Shown here: positions 54,966 to 63,189 of the stretch, in pieces
How positions within the stretch are numbered: the stretch's first letter is position 1
Layout: each line of letters opens with the position of its first letter
NCBI GenBank assembly: GCA_023402395.1
Contig: JAEYGI010000040.1
Coordinates: forward strand, 806,001-870,000
Direction: 5' to 3'
DNA: 64,000 nucleotides
DNA from: Bacillota bacterium
GTDB taxonomy: Bacteria > Bacillota > UBA4882 > UBA8346
Translations under genes and position numbers: made by a program
The notes under the pieces: model-generated
Told to the model about the DNA's origin: nothing
The model's database searches: none
What the model saw: only the letters and a program-made list of their open reading frames with translations

Positions 54966-55000
54966 CCCTTATTGCTCAACGAGCGATAAGGGCTTTTTTT
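54966..55000 (+). terminator. Strong terminator without an upstream gene
   Basis: Twelve-base arms CCCTTATTGCTC and GAGCGATAAGGG (one G-U pair) around AAC, then seven T. No plus-strand gene ends within 1 kb upstream, so it may end a small RNA. Confidence 0.8.
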
Positions 55001-55100
55001 GTTTCAAGACTAAGTATCGCTTGCCATAAGAATTTGAGACAAACCCAATGTTTTTAGTTAGTAGTTGAAAATGCTTTTGAAAACTTTTAATTCAGGCAAG

Positions 55101-55133
55101 AAAAAAGCCTAAATCATCAGAAGATTTAGACTT
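55101..55133 (-). terminator. Terminator of the beta-barrel protein gene
   Basis: Arms AAGTCTAAATC/GATTTAGGCTT on the minus strand (one G-U pair), followed by a T-run, about 80 bases after the stop. Confidence 0.8.
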
Positions 55134-55210
55134 GTTAAATGAGTGGTGTCAGCGCTAAGTAAAGCGTTCTACACAGGGGCCGCCGATGAACGCTGGAAGA
55201 GTTAATGATA

Positions 55211-55771
55211 TCAAAATTTATAGACTAACATCACTGACTCCCGGGTATAGTCCATCGATTCATCACCACGCTTACCCGATGCCACGATGTGATAGAACTC
55301 AAACCGCGGCTTGCCGAAACTGATTCCCGCTCCCACGCCCCAATAGAGTCCACCCTTTAGTGAACTGGAATTTTGGAAGGCTGCGTCGCCGTCCAACCAA
55401 TCATATCCGACCAGCGCCGACAGATAAGGAACCGCTGTTTTCCGAGATGAAAAATAAATATTTTCAATCACATAGACCGAAATAATTGAAAAACTGCCGT
55501 TATCAGCGGCACCCACGGAACGGGATGGAAGATAGGAAACTCCCAAACCTAGCTCGGAAGGTCGATCCACGGTGAATTCATTAAGAATTTCGATTCCGAA
55601 ACTGCTTCCGTTTTTCACTCCTGTCTCCGACGAGACGGAATTCTCGTTGAATTCGATATTTCCGGAAACATCGGCGCCGTACTTGACGCATACGCTCGCG
55701 TTAACCCGGGCGGAAATTGAAATAACAAAGAATGTTCCCAGGAGCAGTGGTAAAAGTATCGCTTTTTTCAT
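55211..55771 (-). CDS. Secreted beta-barrel, outer-membrane-like protein
   Basis: A 186-residue protein with a signal peptide (MKKAILLPLLLGTFFVISISA, cut after about residue 25). The rest is alternating hydrophobic strands separated by polar turns, ending in VMLVYKF. A terminal Phe preceded by alternating hydrophobics is the signal read by the BAM machine in outer-membrane barrels. Eight strands are plausible. It has its own ribosome site (GGGAG) and terminator. No named family recognised; it is the only hint here of an outer membrane. Confidence 0.6.
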   Translation of the reverse strand: MKKAILLPLLLGTFFVISISARVNASVCVKYGADVSGNIEFNENSVSSETGVKNGSSFGIEILNEFTVDRPSELGLGVSYLPSRSVGAADNGSFSIISVYVIENIYFSSRKTAVPYLSALVGYDWLDGDAAFQNSSSLKGGLYWGVGAGISFGKPRFEFYHIVASGKRGDESMDYTRESVMLVYKF

Positions 55772-55885
55772 CGGATACTCCCATCAGTTTTTTTGACATT
55801 CCGTGCCGTCGCTTTCATTTTACAATGAATTTTCAATCACTGGCAATACAATAATAAAATTTATTGGTTATTATGGTAAATTCTA

Positions 55886-55915
55886 TTTACGATCATAGCG
55901 CGGGCATTTTATAAT
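55886..55915 (+). promoter_or_regulatory. Candidate promoter of the 55966 gene
   Basis: TTTACG (55886-55891), an 18-base spacer and a perfect TATAAT (55910-55915), 50 bases before the ATG. Confidence 0.55.
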
Positions 55916-55965
55916 TAGAAGGAAAAGGTGTACGTTCGATTAATGGAAAAAAGAGGTAGGAAACA

Positions 55966-56307
55966 ATGTGGAAATCACGTTTAACTCCTCGGGAATTTCG
56001 TTTTCGAGCCGGAGCCCGGACCGAACTGGATCAGGCTTTTCTGAAGATTATCAATAATTTGCCTCCGGATATCAACTTAAGTGAGTTTTTAAAAAACTCG
56101 GTGGTTGAAAATGAACTTCACAAACAAGAGTTATCCGAAGCCGAGCGACTGATGGCGGATCTCCGGGATTCATTGGATCAGATCTTCTATCTGAAACAAA
56201 AACTGGCCAGGATCAATCTAGACCAGGTCGAGCCCGAACAAGCCGGCGAATTGAAAAAATATCAAATATTCTTCGAAAACGTTGCGGACCATCTTGAGCG
56301 GTTGTAA
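55966..56307 (+). CDS. Hypothetical all-helical protein
   Basis: A 113-residue, highly charged, helix-rich protein. Residues 18-50 (ELDQAFLKIINNLPPDINL) could form a small folded part, and 55-113 looks like a coiled coil. GGTAGGAA precedes the ATG and a good -10 lies upstream. I recognise no family and no catalytic motif. Confidence 0.6.
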   Translation: MWKSRLTPREFRFRAGARTELDQAFLKIINNLPPDINLSEFLKNSVVENELHKQELSEAERLMADLRDSLDQIFYLKQKLARINLDQVEPEQAGELKKYQIFFENVADHLERL

Positions 56308-56433
56308 TGATCTGTTATTTGAATGCTGTGCGGTATAATCCGTTTTTCATGATTCATACGTCCGGAAAATGCGTTTGCTAATCTTTTTGATCTTTAGCAT
56401 CAACAATAAATCATTGACCCAAGGGAGAACATC

Positions 56434-56859
56434 ATGACACAACCAACCAATCAGTGCAAGATCCAGTTCCGGGTACGGTATCAAGAGACCGATAACATGG
56501 GTTTCGTCCATCACTCAGTATATTTCATCTGGTATGAGGTGGGGCGGACCGAATGGATGCGCCAATTCGGCCTGACCTATCGGGAATGCGAGGAAAAAGG
56601 CTGGCTGATGCCGTTAATTGAAGGCGGATCCAAATACATTCATCCCGCTCGGTATGATGATCTGGTGGAAGTCGAAACCGTTCTCAAACTGGAGAAAGGG
56701 GCGGTTTTCCGATTTGAGTACACTGTCATCAATGCCGCGGATCAAACCTTACTGGCTTCCGGTTTCACCCGGCACGTCTGTATCGACAAAGAGAATAAAA
56801 TAAACAAGGCCGCGACGAAATATCTGCAACAGTCCTTTAAATCCATCGTTTCTATATAG
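56434..56859 (+). CDS. YbgC/FadM-type acyl-CoA thioesterase
   Basis: Hot-dog fold 4HBT thioesterase of 141 residues. The active-site pattern RYQETDNMGFVHHSVYFIWYE is present, with the Asp six residues before the first His. Such enzymes release acyl groups from CoA or ACP; substrate length cannot be told. AAGGGAG precedes the ATG. The stop codon is the first part of a large inverted repeat. Confidence 0.88.
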   Translation: MTQPTNQCKIQFRVRYQETDNMGFVHHSVYFIWYEVGRTEWMRQFGLTYRECEEKGWLMPLIEGGSKYIHPARYDDLVEVETVLKLEKGAVFRFEYTVINAADQTLLASGFTRHVCIDKENKINKAATKYLQQSFKSIVSI

Positions 56860-56940
56860 GATGAAGTAAATTTCTAATCTAAAATTTGCATTCTTAAAGC
56901 CGAATGCAAACGGCATCAATCGAAATTCACTTCATCCTAT
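56856..56940. repeat. Nested inverted-repeat element 1
   Basis: Outer 12-base perfect arms ATAGGATGAAGT (56856) and ACTTCATCCTAT (56929), continuing six further pairs after one mismatch. An inner hairpin TTTGCATTC/GAATGCAAA lies at 56885-56910. No T-run follows. Confidence 0.7.
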
Positions 56941-56951
56941 TACAGCTGAAA

Positions 56952-57032
56952 TAAGTTGAATTAAATCCCTTATTATTTTCATCATGGAAGGCTTACGGGA
57001 CATGATGTATATCAGAAATTTAATTCAACTTA
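56952..57032. repeat. Nested inverted-repeat element 2
   Basis: Outer 15-base perfect arms TAAGTTGAATTAAAT (56952) and ATTTAATTCAACTTA (57018). An inner pair CATCATG (56980) and CATGATG (57001) lies between. It has the same two-tier layout and size as element 1, 11 bases upstream. Confidence 0.7.
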
Positions 57033-57236
57033 TATAGTCAATAGGTTGTTCACAGGTTGGAAACATCCTACATATCATGTAGCAGAAAGTATACCCACTT
57101 CGCGCGGGATTGCTGCATATATCCCATGATGGCGTTTTGCATCCTGGCAGATATGGCTATGCATCATAAATTCCATTTTGATCGCGGCAAGGGGCATGAA
57201 AACGGCCCAAACGGAGTTGGTTGGAGGAGGAGTGGC

Positions 57237-57497
57237 ATGTCACCGTTAACGAATGGTAACTGCCGTCCTGATCCAGTAGAGAGGTTGAGTCCGCGGGAAA
57301 AAGAGATTTTACCCTTGGTGGCCCAAGGTTTAGATAATCGGCAAATTGGCAAACTATTATTTATTAGTGAAAAAACAGCTAAAAACTATATTACAAGTAT
57401 CCGGAAAAAACTTGGTTTAGCCAATCGGACTCAAATCGCTCTTTACGCAATCAGGGAGGGGCTAATAGAGGTCAAACCGAAAGAAGAAGAGGAATAA
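57237..57497 (+). CDS. Stand-alone LuxR/GerE-type DNA-binding protein
   Basis: From ATG 57237, behind GGAGGAGGAG, the protein is 86 residues and consists of a short tail plus a LuxR-type helix-turn-helix (LSPREKEIL to NRTQIALYAIREGL). It resembles the DegU output domain encoded at 35217 but has no receiver. GerE, the late spore regulator, has this same domain-only form. A 60-codon upstream extension runs over the inverted-repeat region and is not credible. Confidence 0.85.
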   Translation: MSPLTNGNCRPDPVERLSPREKEILPLVAQGLDNRQIGKLLFISEKTAKNYITSIRKKLGLANRTQIALYAIREGLIEVKPKEEEE

Positions 57498-57515
57498 ATC
57501 AAATAATCTTTTTAA

Positions 57516-57545
57516 AATATGGGCTGCACGGCCCATATTTGTTTT
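57516..57545 (+). terminator. Terminator of the LuxR-type gene
   Basis: Arms AAATATGGGC/GCCCATATTT around a six-base loop, followed by GTTTT. Confidence 0.78.
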
Positions 57546-57707
57546 GGAAGCGGCTTCCCGGATTGCACTATTTTACATAAAGGGATTTCATCAAGGACGC
57601 TGAAATAGTTAACAACCGAAATAGTTAAGCTGAACTTGGAACGATGCGCCGGCTTCATCCGCAGCAAACATCGCAGCATTTATCGACGAAACAAGGGAGT
57701 TCACATC

Positions 57708-58310
57708 ATGCAACAATCATCGCTCAAAACGCGCCCAATCATCCTGCTCTTCTATGCAACACTCGTCGCGCTAGGAATCATCGCAACGCATCCAGCAATC
57801 GCCGCAGCAAAGCCCGCCGTAAAGCTCAGCAACACTTACGGAACCTGGTTGCCGGTTATTCCGTCCTCACCTGACCGATGCCTGCCGGTTTTCACAGGGA
57901 ACGACTCAACTTCTTGGGAAGATTCAGGTTTAACTCAAGCCGAGTTGGAATTGATTCTTCTAATCAACCAGGAAAGAGCGCACACTGGTCTGAACCAACT
58001 GGAAGTTGATCCGACCTTGGTCGAACTGGCTCGCGAGAAAAGCAGGGACATGGTCAGCTATAACTATTTCGGCCATCTATCCGAACAATTGGGAACTGTC
58101 TATGATCAACTGCAAAGAGTTGGCTTCCCTTACCAAAAAGCAGCCGAGAACCTCGTCGGCTGCGCGGTTCCCCGCAAGGCTCACCTGGGAATGATGTCCA
58201 GTCCGGCACATCGTAGCAATCTTTTGAATCCGCGCTACACCAAGATTGGGATCGGTATCGCGCGGGGAGGGCCGTACGGTGGCATGATAACGGAGATCTT
58301 CGTATACTGA
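57708..58310 (+). CDS. Secreted CAP (SCP/YkwD-type) domain protein
   Basis: A 200-residue protein with a signal peptide (about 1-36) and a CAP domain from about 83. LINQERAHTGLNQLEVD, AREKSRDMV and YFGHLS carry the cavity His and Glu, and HRSNLLNPRYTKIGIGI closes the fold. YkwD-type proteins are common in spore-formers, some being spore proteins; the activity is unknown. ATG 57708 follows GGGAG; the frame extends 24 codons upstream without a signal. Confidence 0.88.
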   Translation: MQQSSLKTRPIILLFYATLVALGIIATHPAIAAAKPAVKLSNTYGTWLPVIPSSPDRCLPVFTGNDSTSWEDSGLTQAELELILLINQERAHTGLNQLEVDPTLVELAREKSRDMVSYNYFGHLSEQLGTVYDQLQRVGFPYQKAAENLVGCAVPRKAHLGMMSSPAHRSNLLNPRYTKIGIGIARGGPYGGMITEIFVY

Positions 58311-58326
58311 TTATAACCGAAACCCA

Positions 58327-58352
58327 AAACGCAACCTCTGGTTGCGTTTTTT
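58327..58352 (+). terminator. Terminator of the CAP gene
   Basis: Arms AAACGCAACC/GGTTGCGTTT around TCT, then a run of T. Confidence 0.9.
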
Positions 58353-58463
58353 TTATGAATAGCACACCCTTGGACAATTGCATATACTGTATTAAAATTC
58401 TGATACCTTTCAAGCTGTTCGGCACCGGAATGCCGAATGAAACGAAAGGAGGTTATACTTACT

Positions 58464-60797
58464 ATGGATGAAGTCAAGGAAGATAGCGTAGTAGAAGAAA
58501 CTACGGTTGAAGCGACCAAACCCAAACGTTCCAGGACCAAGAAAACCAAGGAATTAACCAATCCCGAAGAGCAAACCGGGACCAGCGAAACAAAACCTAA
58601 AAAGAAAAAAGCTAAATCCACCAAAAAAAAGAAAAGCGTATCGAAAAGCAGCGAAGCAAAGAGAGATAATGCCGCTACAGCGGAAATAATAAGTATCGAA
58701 TCTGAACTTGAGCCCATGGGTCAGGCTGAGGTCAGTGAAATTCCAGCGGAAGACATCGCCAATGATGCCGTCACGCCCGAGTGGATTCTTTCGGAAGAGG
58801 CATCACCAGAAGCGATGCTCCCAATCGTTACCGAGGAAACAGCCGTAATCGATCCAATCACGGTTCAAGTGAATGTGGAAGCCAGTCAAACCGTAGCTTT
58901 ACCATTAATAGCGCTCAAGGTACGAAACGTTGTCGGAAAAGTTGAAAATTTAGTCGCCGAGATCATCCCGAACAAAGTCATTATTCAGGGCACGATTCAT
59001 GAACAACTGTTCTTTGTCGGCAACGACGGAATCGTCCATCATCTGGCCGATGATATCCCGTTCAGCGCCTTTGTGGATGTACCCGGCGTCAAACCCGGGA
59101 TGAACGCCCATCTCTGCGCGACCATCGAAGATATCATCACCGAACTGTCACCGGACGGCCAGACGATCATCAAAAAATTCATTATTGAAGTCTTTGTCAA
59201 AGTCACCGAAACCGTGCAGGTAAACCTGGTTTCCGGGACCGGGCCGGTTCTCTTCCTCCGGCAAGTTGTGGGAGAAAATACCGAACAGACATTGATTGAA
59301 GCCGACGTTACCTTAGATACCCCGGCCCTTAAAATCGATGAAATTGCCGGGTCGATTCGTGACCTTGAAGTCGAAGTAATTAAAGATAAAGTCATTATCC
59401 AGGGAACGCTGCACAAACAGATCTTTTTTGTGGACACGGCGAATCTCGGCCGGCATCAGGGCGAGGATTTGCAGTTCAGTCTGTTTGTCGATATTCCGGG
59501 AGCCATGCCCGGCATGGATGTTCAAGTGCATCCAAACATCGAAGGCATTTTCTTTGACCTGATCACTCCAGTGCTTTTGCGCCAGAAAGCAGTCATTGAA
59601 TTCTTTGTGAAGGTCACCGAAAACATTCTCCAACCGGTTACCATCGGGGACGGCCCGTTATTTCAGGTAGAGGAGTTCATCGGCGAAAACCAGGTCCAAG
59701 AACTCAGCGACACACTGGTAACGCTGTTCAGGCCGGCGCTTAAGGTCCGGGAGATTCTGGCCCAGATCCGCGACCTGACAACCCATGTGATCACTGACAA
59801 ACTCATTGTCCAGGGGACTATCCATAAACAGATCTTCTTTATCGGCACCGACAATATCGAATATCATCAGGCCGAAGACGTCCCATTCTCGCTCTTTTTA
59901 GATATTCCAGGAACTGGCCTGGGCGACCTTGTTCACTTAAATACACGCATCGAAGCGGTCTTTTTCGAACTGCTCTCTGCAACTGAACTACGGCAAAAAG
60001 TCATTATCGCGGTTCATGCCAGTATCACCAGGGAAGTGCAGTTGAATCTGGTGGTTTCCACCGGGCCGCTCGTCAAAATCGAACAGGTGGTGGGCGAAAA
60101 CACCACTCAGATACTGGTGGTGCGTCGTGAGGCAATCGTAGCGCCGCTGCCGTCAGGTCCGGTGGTTAACCGGCTTACGGTGTTCGATCCCGGCGAGTTG
60201 GTCCTCGGCAGTCAGCAAATCATTCTCAATAATACTCTCCAACTTCCGACCGTCGCGCTCACTACCAAGGAAATCACGGCGATCGTCCTCAATCAATTGG
60301 AGCGGGTGATCGCCGACGGGGTATTGGTGGAAGGCAATTTGGAAAAAACAGTAGTCTTCATCGATACTGACAATGTGGTCCGCAACATCACGGAAACTGT
60401 GCCTTTCACGATCCTGGTCGGTATTCCGGGAATTTCCCCCGAACAAATCGTGCAAGCCTCGGTAAGTGTCGAGGATATCGTCTTTAACTTGAATCCGACC
60501 GGAACCGCGGTGAATCAAACCATCGTGCTCCGGGCCGATGTCCGAAGCGAAACCCTTTCCCGGACTTTCGTGGTGGTGACCGACGTCTCTGGAACGGGCA
60601 TCGTTCAGACCAAAGTCTTAGTGAGGGCACTGGTTCAAACCGCCAACGGTCCCGTCTCCGAAGAGTTCGAGGTCGTAACCGATGTTTCGGGGCCGGGAAT
60701 TCTCAATGTTACCAAGCAACTGGTATTCCTCGACGTGGTTGGAGACGACAATCCCAATCGTGTACCCATCGAAGTGGTTACGGACGTTATAGTCTAA
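58464..60797 (+). CDS. Four-block SPOCS (DUF3794) spore-envelope-like protein
   Basis: From ATG 58464 (AGGAGG 11 bases upstream) the protein is 777 residues. The first 75 are Lys/Thr/Glu-rich and disordered. Four homologous blocks follow, with the core turn (K-V-I-I-Q-G-T-I-H and variants) near residues 171, 309, 445 and 618, each then reading FFV, PFS.FVD.PG and a late beta hairpin. This is the SPOCS domain of SpoVID and SipL, which anchor coat morphogenesis to SpoIVA in spore-formers. No LysM domain follows. The Lys-rich head is unusual. A spore coat or surface role is inferred. Confidence 0.75.
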   Translation: MDEVKEDSVVEETTVEATKPKRSRTKKTKELTNPEEQTGTSETKPKKKKAKSTKKKKSVSKSSEAKRDNAATAEIISIESELEPMGQAEVSEIPAEDIANDAVTPEWILSEEASPEAMLPIVTEETAVIDPITVQVNVEASQTVALPLIALKVRNVVGKVENLVAEIIPNKVIIQGTIHEQLFFVGNDGIVHHLADDIPFSAFVDVPGVKPGMNAHLCATIEDIITELSPDGQTIIKKFIIEVFVKVTETVQVNLVSGTGPVLFLRQVVGENTEQTLIEADVTLDTPALKIDEIAGSIRDLEVEVIKDKVIIQGTLHKQIFFVDTANLGRHQGEDLQFSLFVDIPGAMPGMDVQVHPNIEGIFFDLITPVLLRQKAVIEFFVKVTENILQPVTIGDGPLFQVEEFIGENQVQELSDTLVTLFRPALKVREILAQIRDLTTHVITDKLIVQGTIHKQIFFIGTDNIEYHQAEDVPFSLFLDIPGTGLGDLVHLNTRIEAVFFELLSATELRQKVIIAVHASITREVQLNLVVSTGPLVKIEQVVGENTTQILVVRREAIVAPLPSGPVVNRLTVFDPGELVLGSQQIILNNTLQLPTVALTTKEITAIVLNQLERVIADGVLVEGNLEKTVVFIDTDNVVRNITETVPFTILVGIPGISPEQIVQASVSVEDIVFNLNPTGTAVNQTIVLRADVRSETLSRTFVVVTDVSGTGIVQTKVLVRALVQTANGPVSEEFEVVTDVSGPGILNVTKQLVFLDVVGDDNPNRVPIEVVTDVIV

Positions 60798-60805
60798 TCG
60801 GCTGT

Positions 60806-60840
60806 AAGAGGCTAATCGTCAATCCGTTAGCCTCTTTTTA
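60806..60840 (+). terminator. Terminator of the SPOCS gene
   Basis: Arms AAGAGGCTAA/TTAGCCTCTT with an 11-base loop, ending in T. Confidence 0.88.
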
Positions 60841-60941
60841 TGCCTGTTTCACAGCGAAAAAATGTCGGTGGACACATATCATGATATGAATAGGCTGTTT
60901 TGACGAAGGCTTTAAGAGTTACCCGAAGGAGGATTATTTTC

Positions 60942-61877
60942 ATGGCGAACATTCTGGTAACCGGCAGTCGGGGTACCATCGGCGGTCCTTTGGTTCAGGA
61001 GTTGGTGAAACGCGGCCATTGTGTCAAGCAACTCGATCTCCAGCATTGCGAGGAACCTAATTGCATCCGGGCCGATATCAGCGAATACCGGCAACTAGAG
61101 CGAATCTTTGAGCAGGAGTTTGATTTCGTCTTTCATTTGGCCGCCGAGTTCGGCCGGATCAACGGCGAGGAATACTACGAACAAGTTTGGCGCACCAATG
61201 TCATCGGCACCCGAAATATTCTGGAACTGCAAAAAAAGCATCGCTTTAAACTGATTTTCACCAGTTCATCCGAGATTTACGGCGAATCGGGCGAAGTGGT
61301 CCTCAGGGAAGAGCATTCCCAGACGCAAGCCTTGTTTCAGCACAATGATTACGCCATCTCCAAATGGGTGAATGAACTTCAAATCATCAATTTTGAGAAG
61401 AAATTCGAGACTGAAACGGTCCGGGTCCGCTTATTTAACGCTTACGGCCCCGGTGAGTATTACCATCCATACCGGAGCGTGGTCTGCCTGTTTTGCTATC
61501 GCGCCTTGCACAACCTTCCGTTTCAAGTTTATAAAAACTATCACCGGGTATTCATGTTTATCGATGATCTGATCCCGACTCTGGCCAATATCGTCGATCG
61601 TTTTATCCCGGGCCGGGTTTACAACATCGGCGGCAATGAATATCGCAGTGTGGAGGAATTGGCCGATTTGGTGCTCGAGTATTCCGGAGCCTCCCGGGAC
61701 CTGATCCAGCTTCTTCCGGAGGATGCCCACAATACCGTCAACAAATACCCCGAAATCACCAAGGCCGAGATCGAGTTGGGGCATTCGCCCCGGATCTTAT
61801 TGGAGGAAGGCGTACCGAAAACGCTGGAGTGGATGAAAAATGTCTACCGGGAAACGACAATCTTCTCGAAAGTCTAG
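60942..61877 (+). CDS. NAD-dependent epimerase/dehydratase (extended SDR)
   Basis: A 311-residue sugar-nucleotide SDR: Rossmann motif VTGSRGTIGG at 6-15, TSSSEIYGE with the catalytic Ser/Thr, and YAISK near 136-140. Members make 4-epimers or 4,6-dehydrated NDP-sugars; the substrate cannot be told. AAGGAGG precedes ATG 60942. Next to a methyltransferase and, on the other strand, a glycosyltransferase, so probably part of surface-sugar synthesis. Confidence 0.9.
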   Translation: MANILVTGSRGTIGGPLVQELVKRGHCVKQLDLQHCEEPNCIRADISEYRQLERIFEQEFDFVFHLAAEFGRINGEEYYEQVWRTNVIGTRNILELQKKHRFKLIFTSSSEIYGESGEVVLREEHSQTQALFQHNDYAISKWVNELQIINFEKKFETETVRVRLFNAYGPGEYYHPYRSVVCLFCYRALHNLPFQVYKNYHRVFMFIDDLIPTLANIVDRFIPGRVYNIGGNEYRSVEELADLVLEYSGASRDLIQLLPEDAHNTVNKYPEITKAEIELGHSPRILLEEGVPKTLEWMKNVYRETTIFSKV

Positions 61878-61988
61878 GAGTCGAAAGCGATCGGTTGACA
61901 ATCCACAGCAGTTGATGGATTGAACTAAGCAACAGATTATCTTGCGCCCATATCCCGCCAAAAGAATTCGCGCACAGGTTCTCAGGAA

Positions 61989-62669
61989 GTGATCCAAACG
62001 AGAAAACGCCATGAATACTTGCATTATCTCAAAGGGCAGGGGATTGAAATCGGGGCCGGGTCGGATCCATTTCCGCTTCCCGCCCGGGTTAAAGTTCAAT
62101 ATGTGGATTGCATTACTCCGGATGAGTTGTTTAAGATATACCCCGGCTATCACGGCATCCGATTCGTCACGGTGGATATCGTCGCGTCCGCCCATCAGTT
62201 GCCCTGCTCCGATAGTAGTCTGGATTTTATTATTAACGCGCATGTTATTGAACATCTCACCGATCCGCTGGGAGCCGTCGCCGAGTGGCACCGGGTTTTA
62301 AGGCCCGAGGGGATCTTATACAGCGTCATTCCGGATAAGACCTACACCTATGACAAACCGCGTCCCTGTACTCCATTGGAGCATGTAATCCTTGATTACG
62401 AAACACCCGATTCACAACGGGACCAGGAGCATATCCACGAATATGTCCGGCTGGTTGAGAAAGCAACCGCTGCCGGCCAAGTCGAGTCCAGAGTGGCGCA
62501 ACTGCTGTCAAGCCATGATCCGATGCTCCATTATCACGTATGGGATTACTCCTTGACCAAGCAACTTTTTCGCTATGCCGCTGAACGATTCGGGTTCATA
62601 CCGCTGCTTATCACCTCCGATAAATGTTTTGAGACCATCATTATCATGCAAAAAAAACAAACGAATTGA
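61989..62669 (+). CDS. Class I SAM-dependent methyltransferase
   Basis: A 226-residue Methyltransf_11-type enzyme: SAM loop GIEIGAGSDPF near 18-28, a DIVASAHQLPCSDSSLDF core, HVIEHLTDP and WHRVLRPEG. It probably acts on a sugar, lipid or small molecule; the family does not tell which. The start is GTG with a weak AGGA site. A strong terminator begins just before the stop. Confidence 0.88.
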   Translation: MIQTRKRHEYLHYLKGQGIEIGAGSDPFPLPARVKVQYVDCITPDELFKIYPGYHGIRFVTVDIVASAHQLPCSDSSLDFIINAHVIEHLTDPLGAVAEWHRVLRPEGILYSVIPDKTYTYDKPRPCTPLEHVILDYETPDSQRDQEHIHEYVRLVEKATAAGQVESRVAQLLSSHDPMLHYHVWDYSLTKQLFRYAAERFGFIPLLITSDKCFETIIIMQKKQTN

Positions 62670-62700
62670 CGGTTGGTGAAGATCAACCGTCAATTCATTT
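62663..62700 (+). terminator. Terminator of the methyltransferase gene
   Basis: Thirteen-base arms GAATTGACGGTTG/CAACCGTCAATTC around eight bases, beginning in the last codons of the gene. Confidence 0.85.
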
Positions 62701-62711
62701 ATATTTCAGCA

Positions 62712-63060
62712 CCGAATCATTTCATGCGATAAATAAATGTGGATATTTAGTTGGTAAATTATTTCATGCTGAAAAAGAATGCGGATTTATTGTTAAAAAA
62801 ATAGCCGGGGGAGTTGTTCCCCTTAGATATTCAGCGACTAAATGTGGATATTCAGTTCCTGATTGTGGATATTCTGTGAATAAATGAACTGTGGCGGTAA
62901 CTCCCAATCCACATTCAGTACAAAATGTGGATATTTTGTTACCGAATCATTTCATGCGGTAAAAGAATGTGGATATTTTGTTATTAAAACAGTTGTGGGA
63001 GTCGTTCCCCTTGGATATTCAGCAAGAAAATGTGGATATTCAGTTACTGATTGAGAATTT
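62712..63060. repeat. TGTGGATAT motif array with 21-bp phase
   Basis: Six exact TGTGGATAT copies (62739, 62844, 62865, 62927, 62968, 63031), the variants TGCGGATTT (62781) and AGATAT/GGATAT stubs, and one inverted AATCCACA (62907). Spacings are 21, 42, 63 or within one base of these. A larger block beginning CCGAATCATTTCATGC occurs twice (62713 and 62943). In one frame it reads as KCGYSV-type seven-residue repeats broken by stops. Confidence 0.8.
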
Positions 63061-63165
63061 TCACGACAAGCAATCGTGTCTCGATTACCTTTTCCGGCTT
63101 AAATGAAACGCCTTAATGTTTCCTAACCCGCGGCTTGACTGCTATTACATAATGAATAAGTGAAA

Positions 63166-63188
63166 GCCGGTTCCGATGAGGAACCGGC
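63166..63188 (-). terminator. Terminator of the GT2 gene
   Basis: Arms GCCGGTTCC/GGAACCGGC around GATGA, adjacent to the stop of the minus-strand gene; only a short T-run follows. Confidence 0.75.
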
Positions 63189-63189
63189 C

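Noticed and set aside
57057..57236. N-terminal extension of the LuxR-type gene
   Set aside because: No ribosome site, and GGAGGAGGAG directly precedes ATG 57237.
62666..62887. Short reading frame with KCGYSV-like repeats
   Set aside because: It overlaps the methyltransferase stop and its terminator stem, has no good ribosome site, and the second copy of the repeat changes mostly non-synonymously. Better described as a DNA repeat array.
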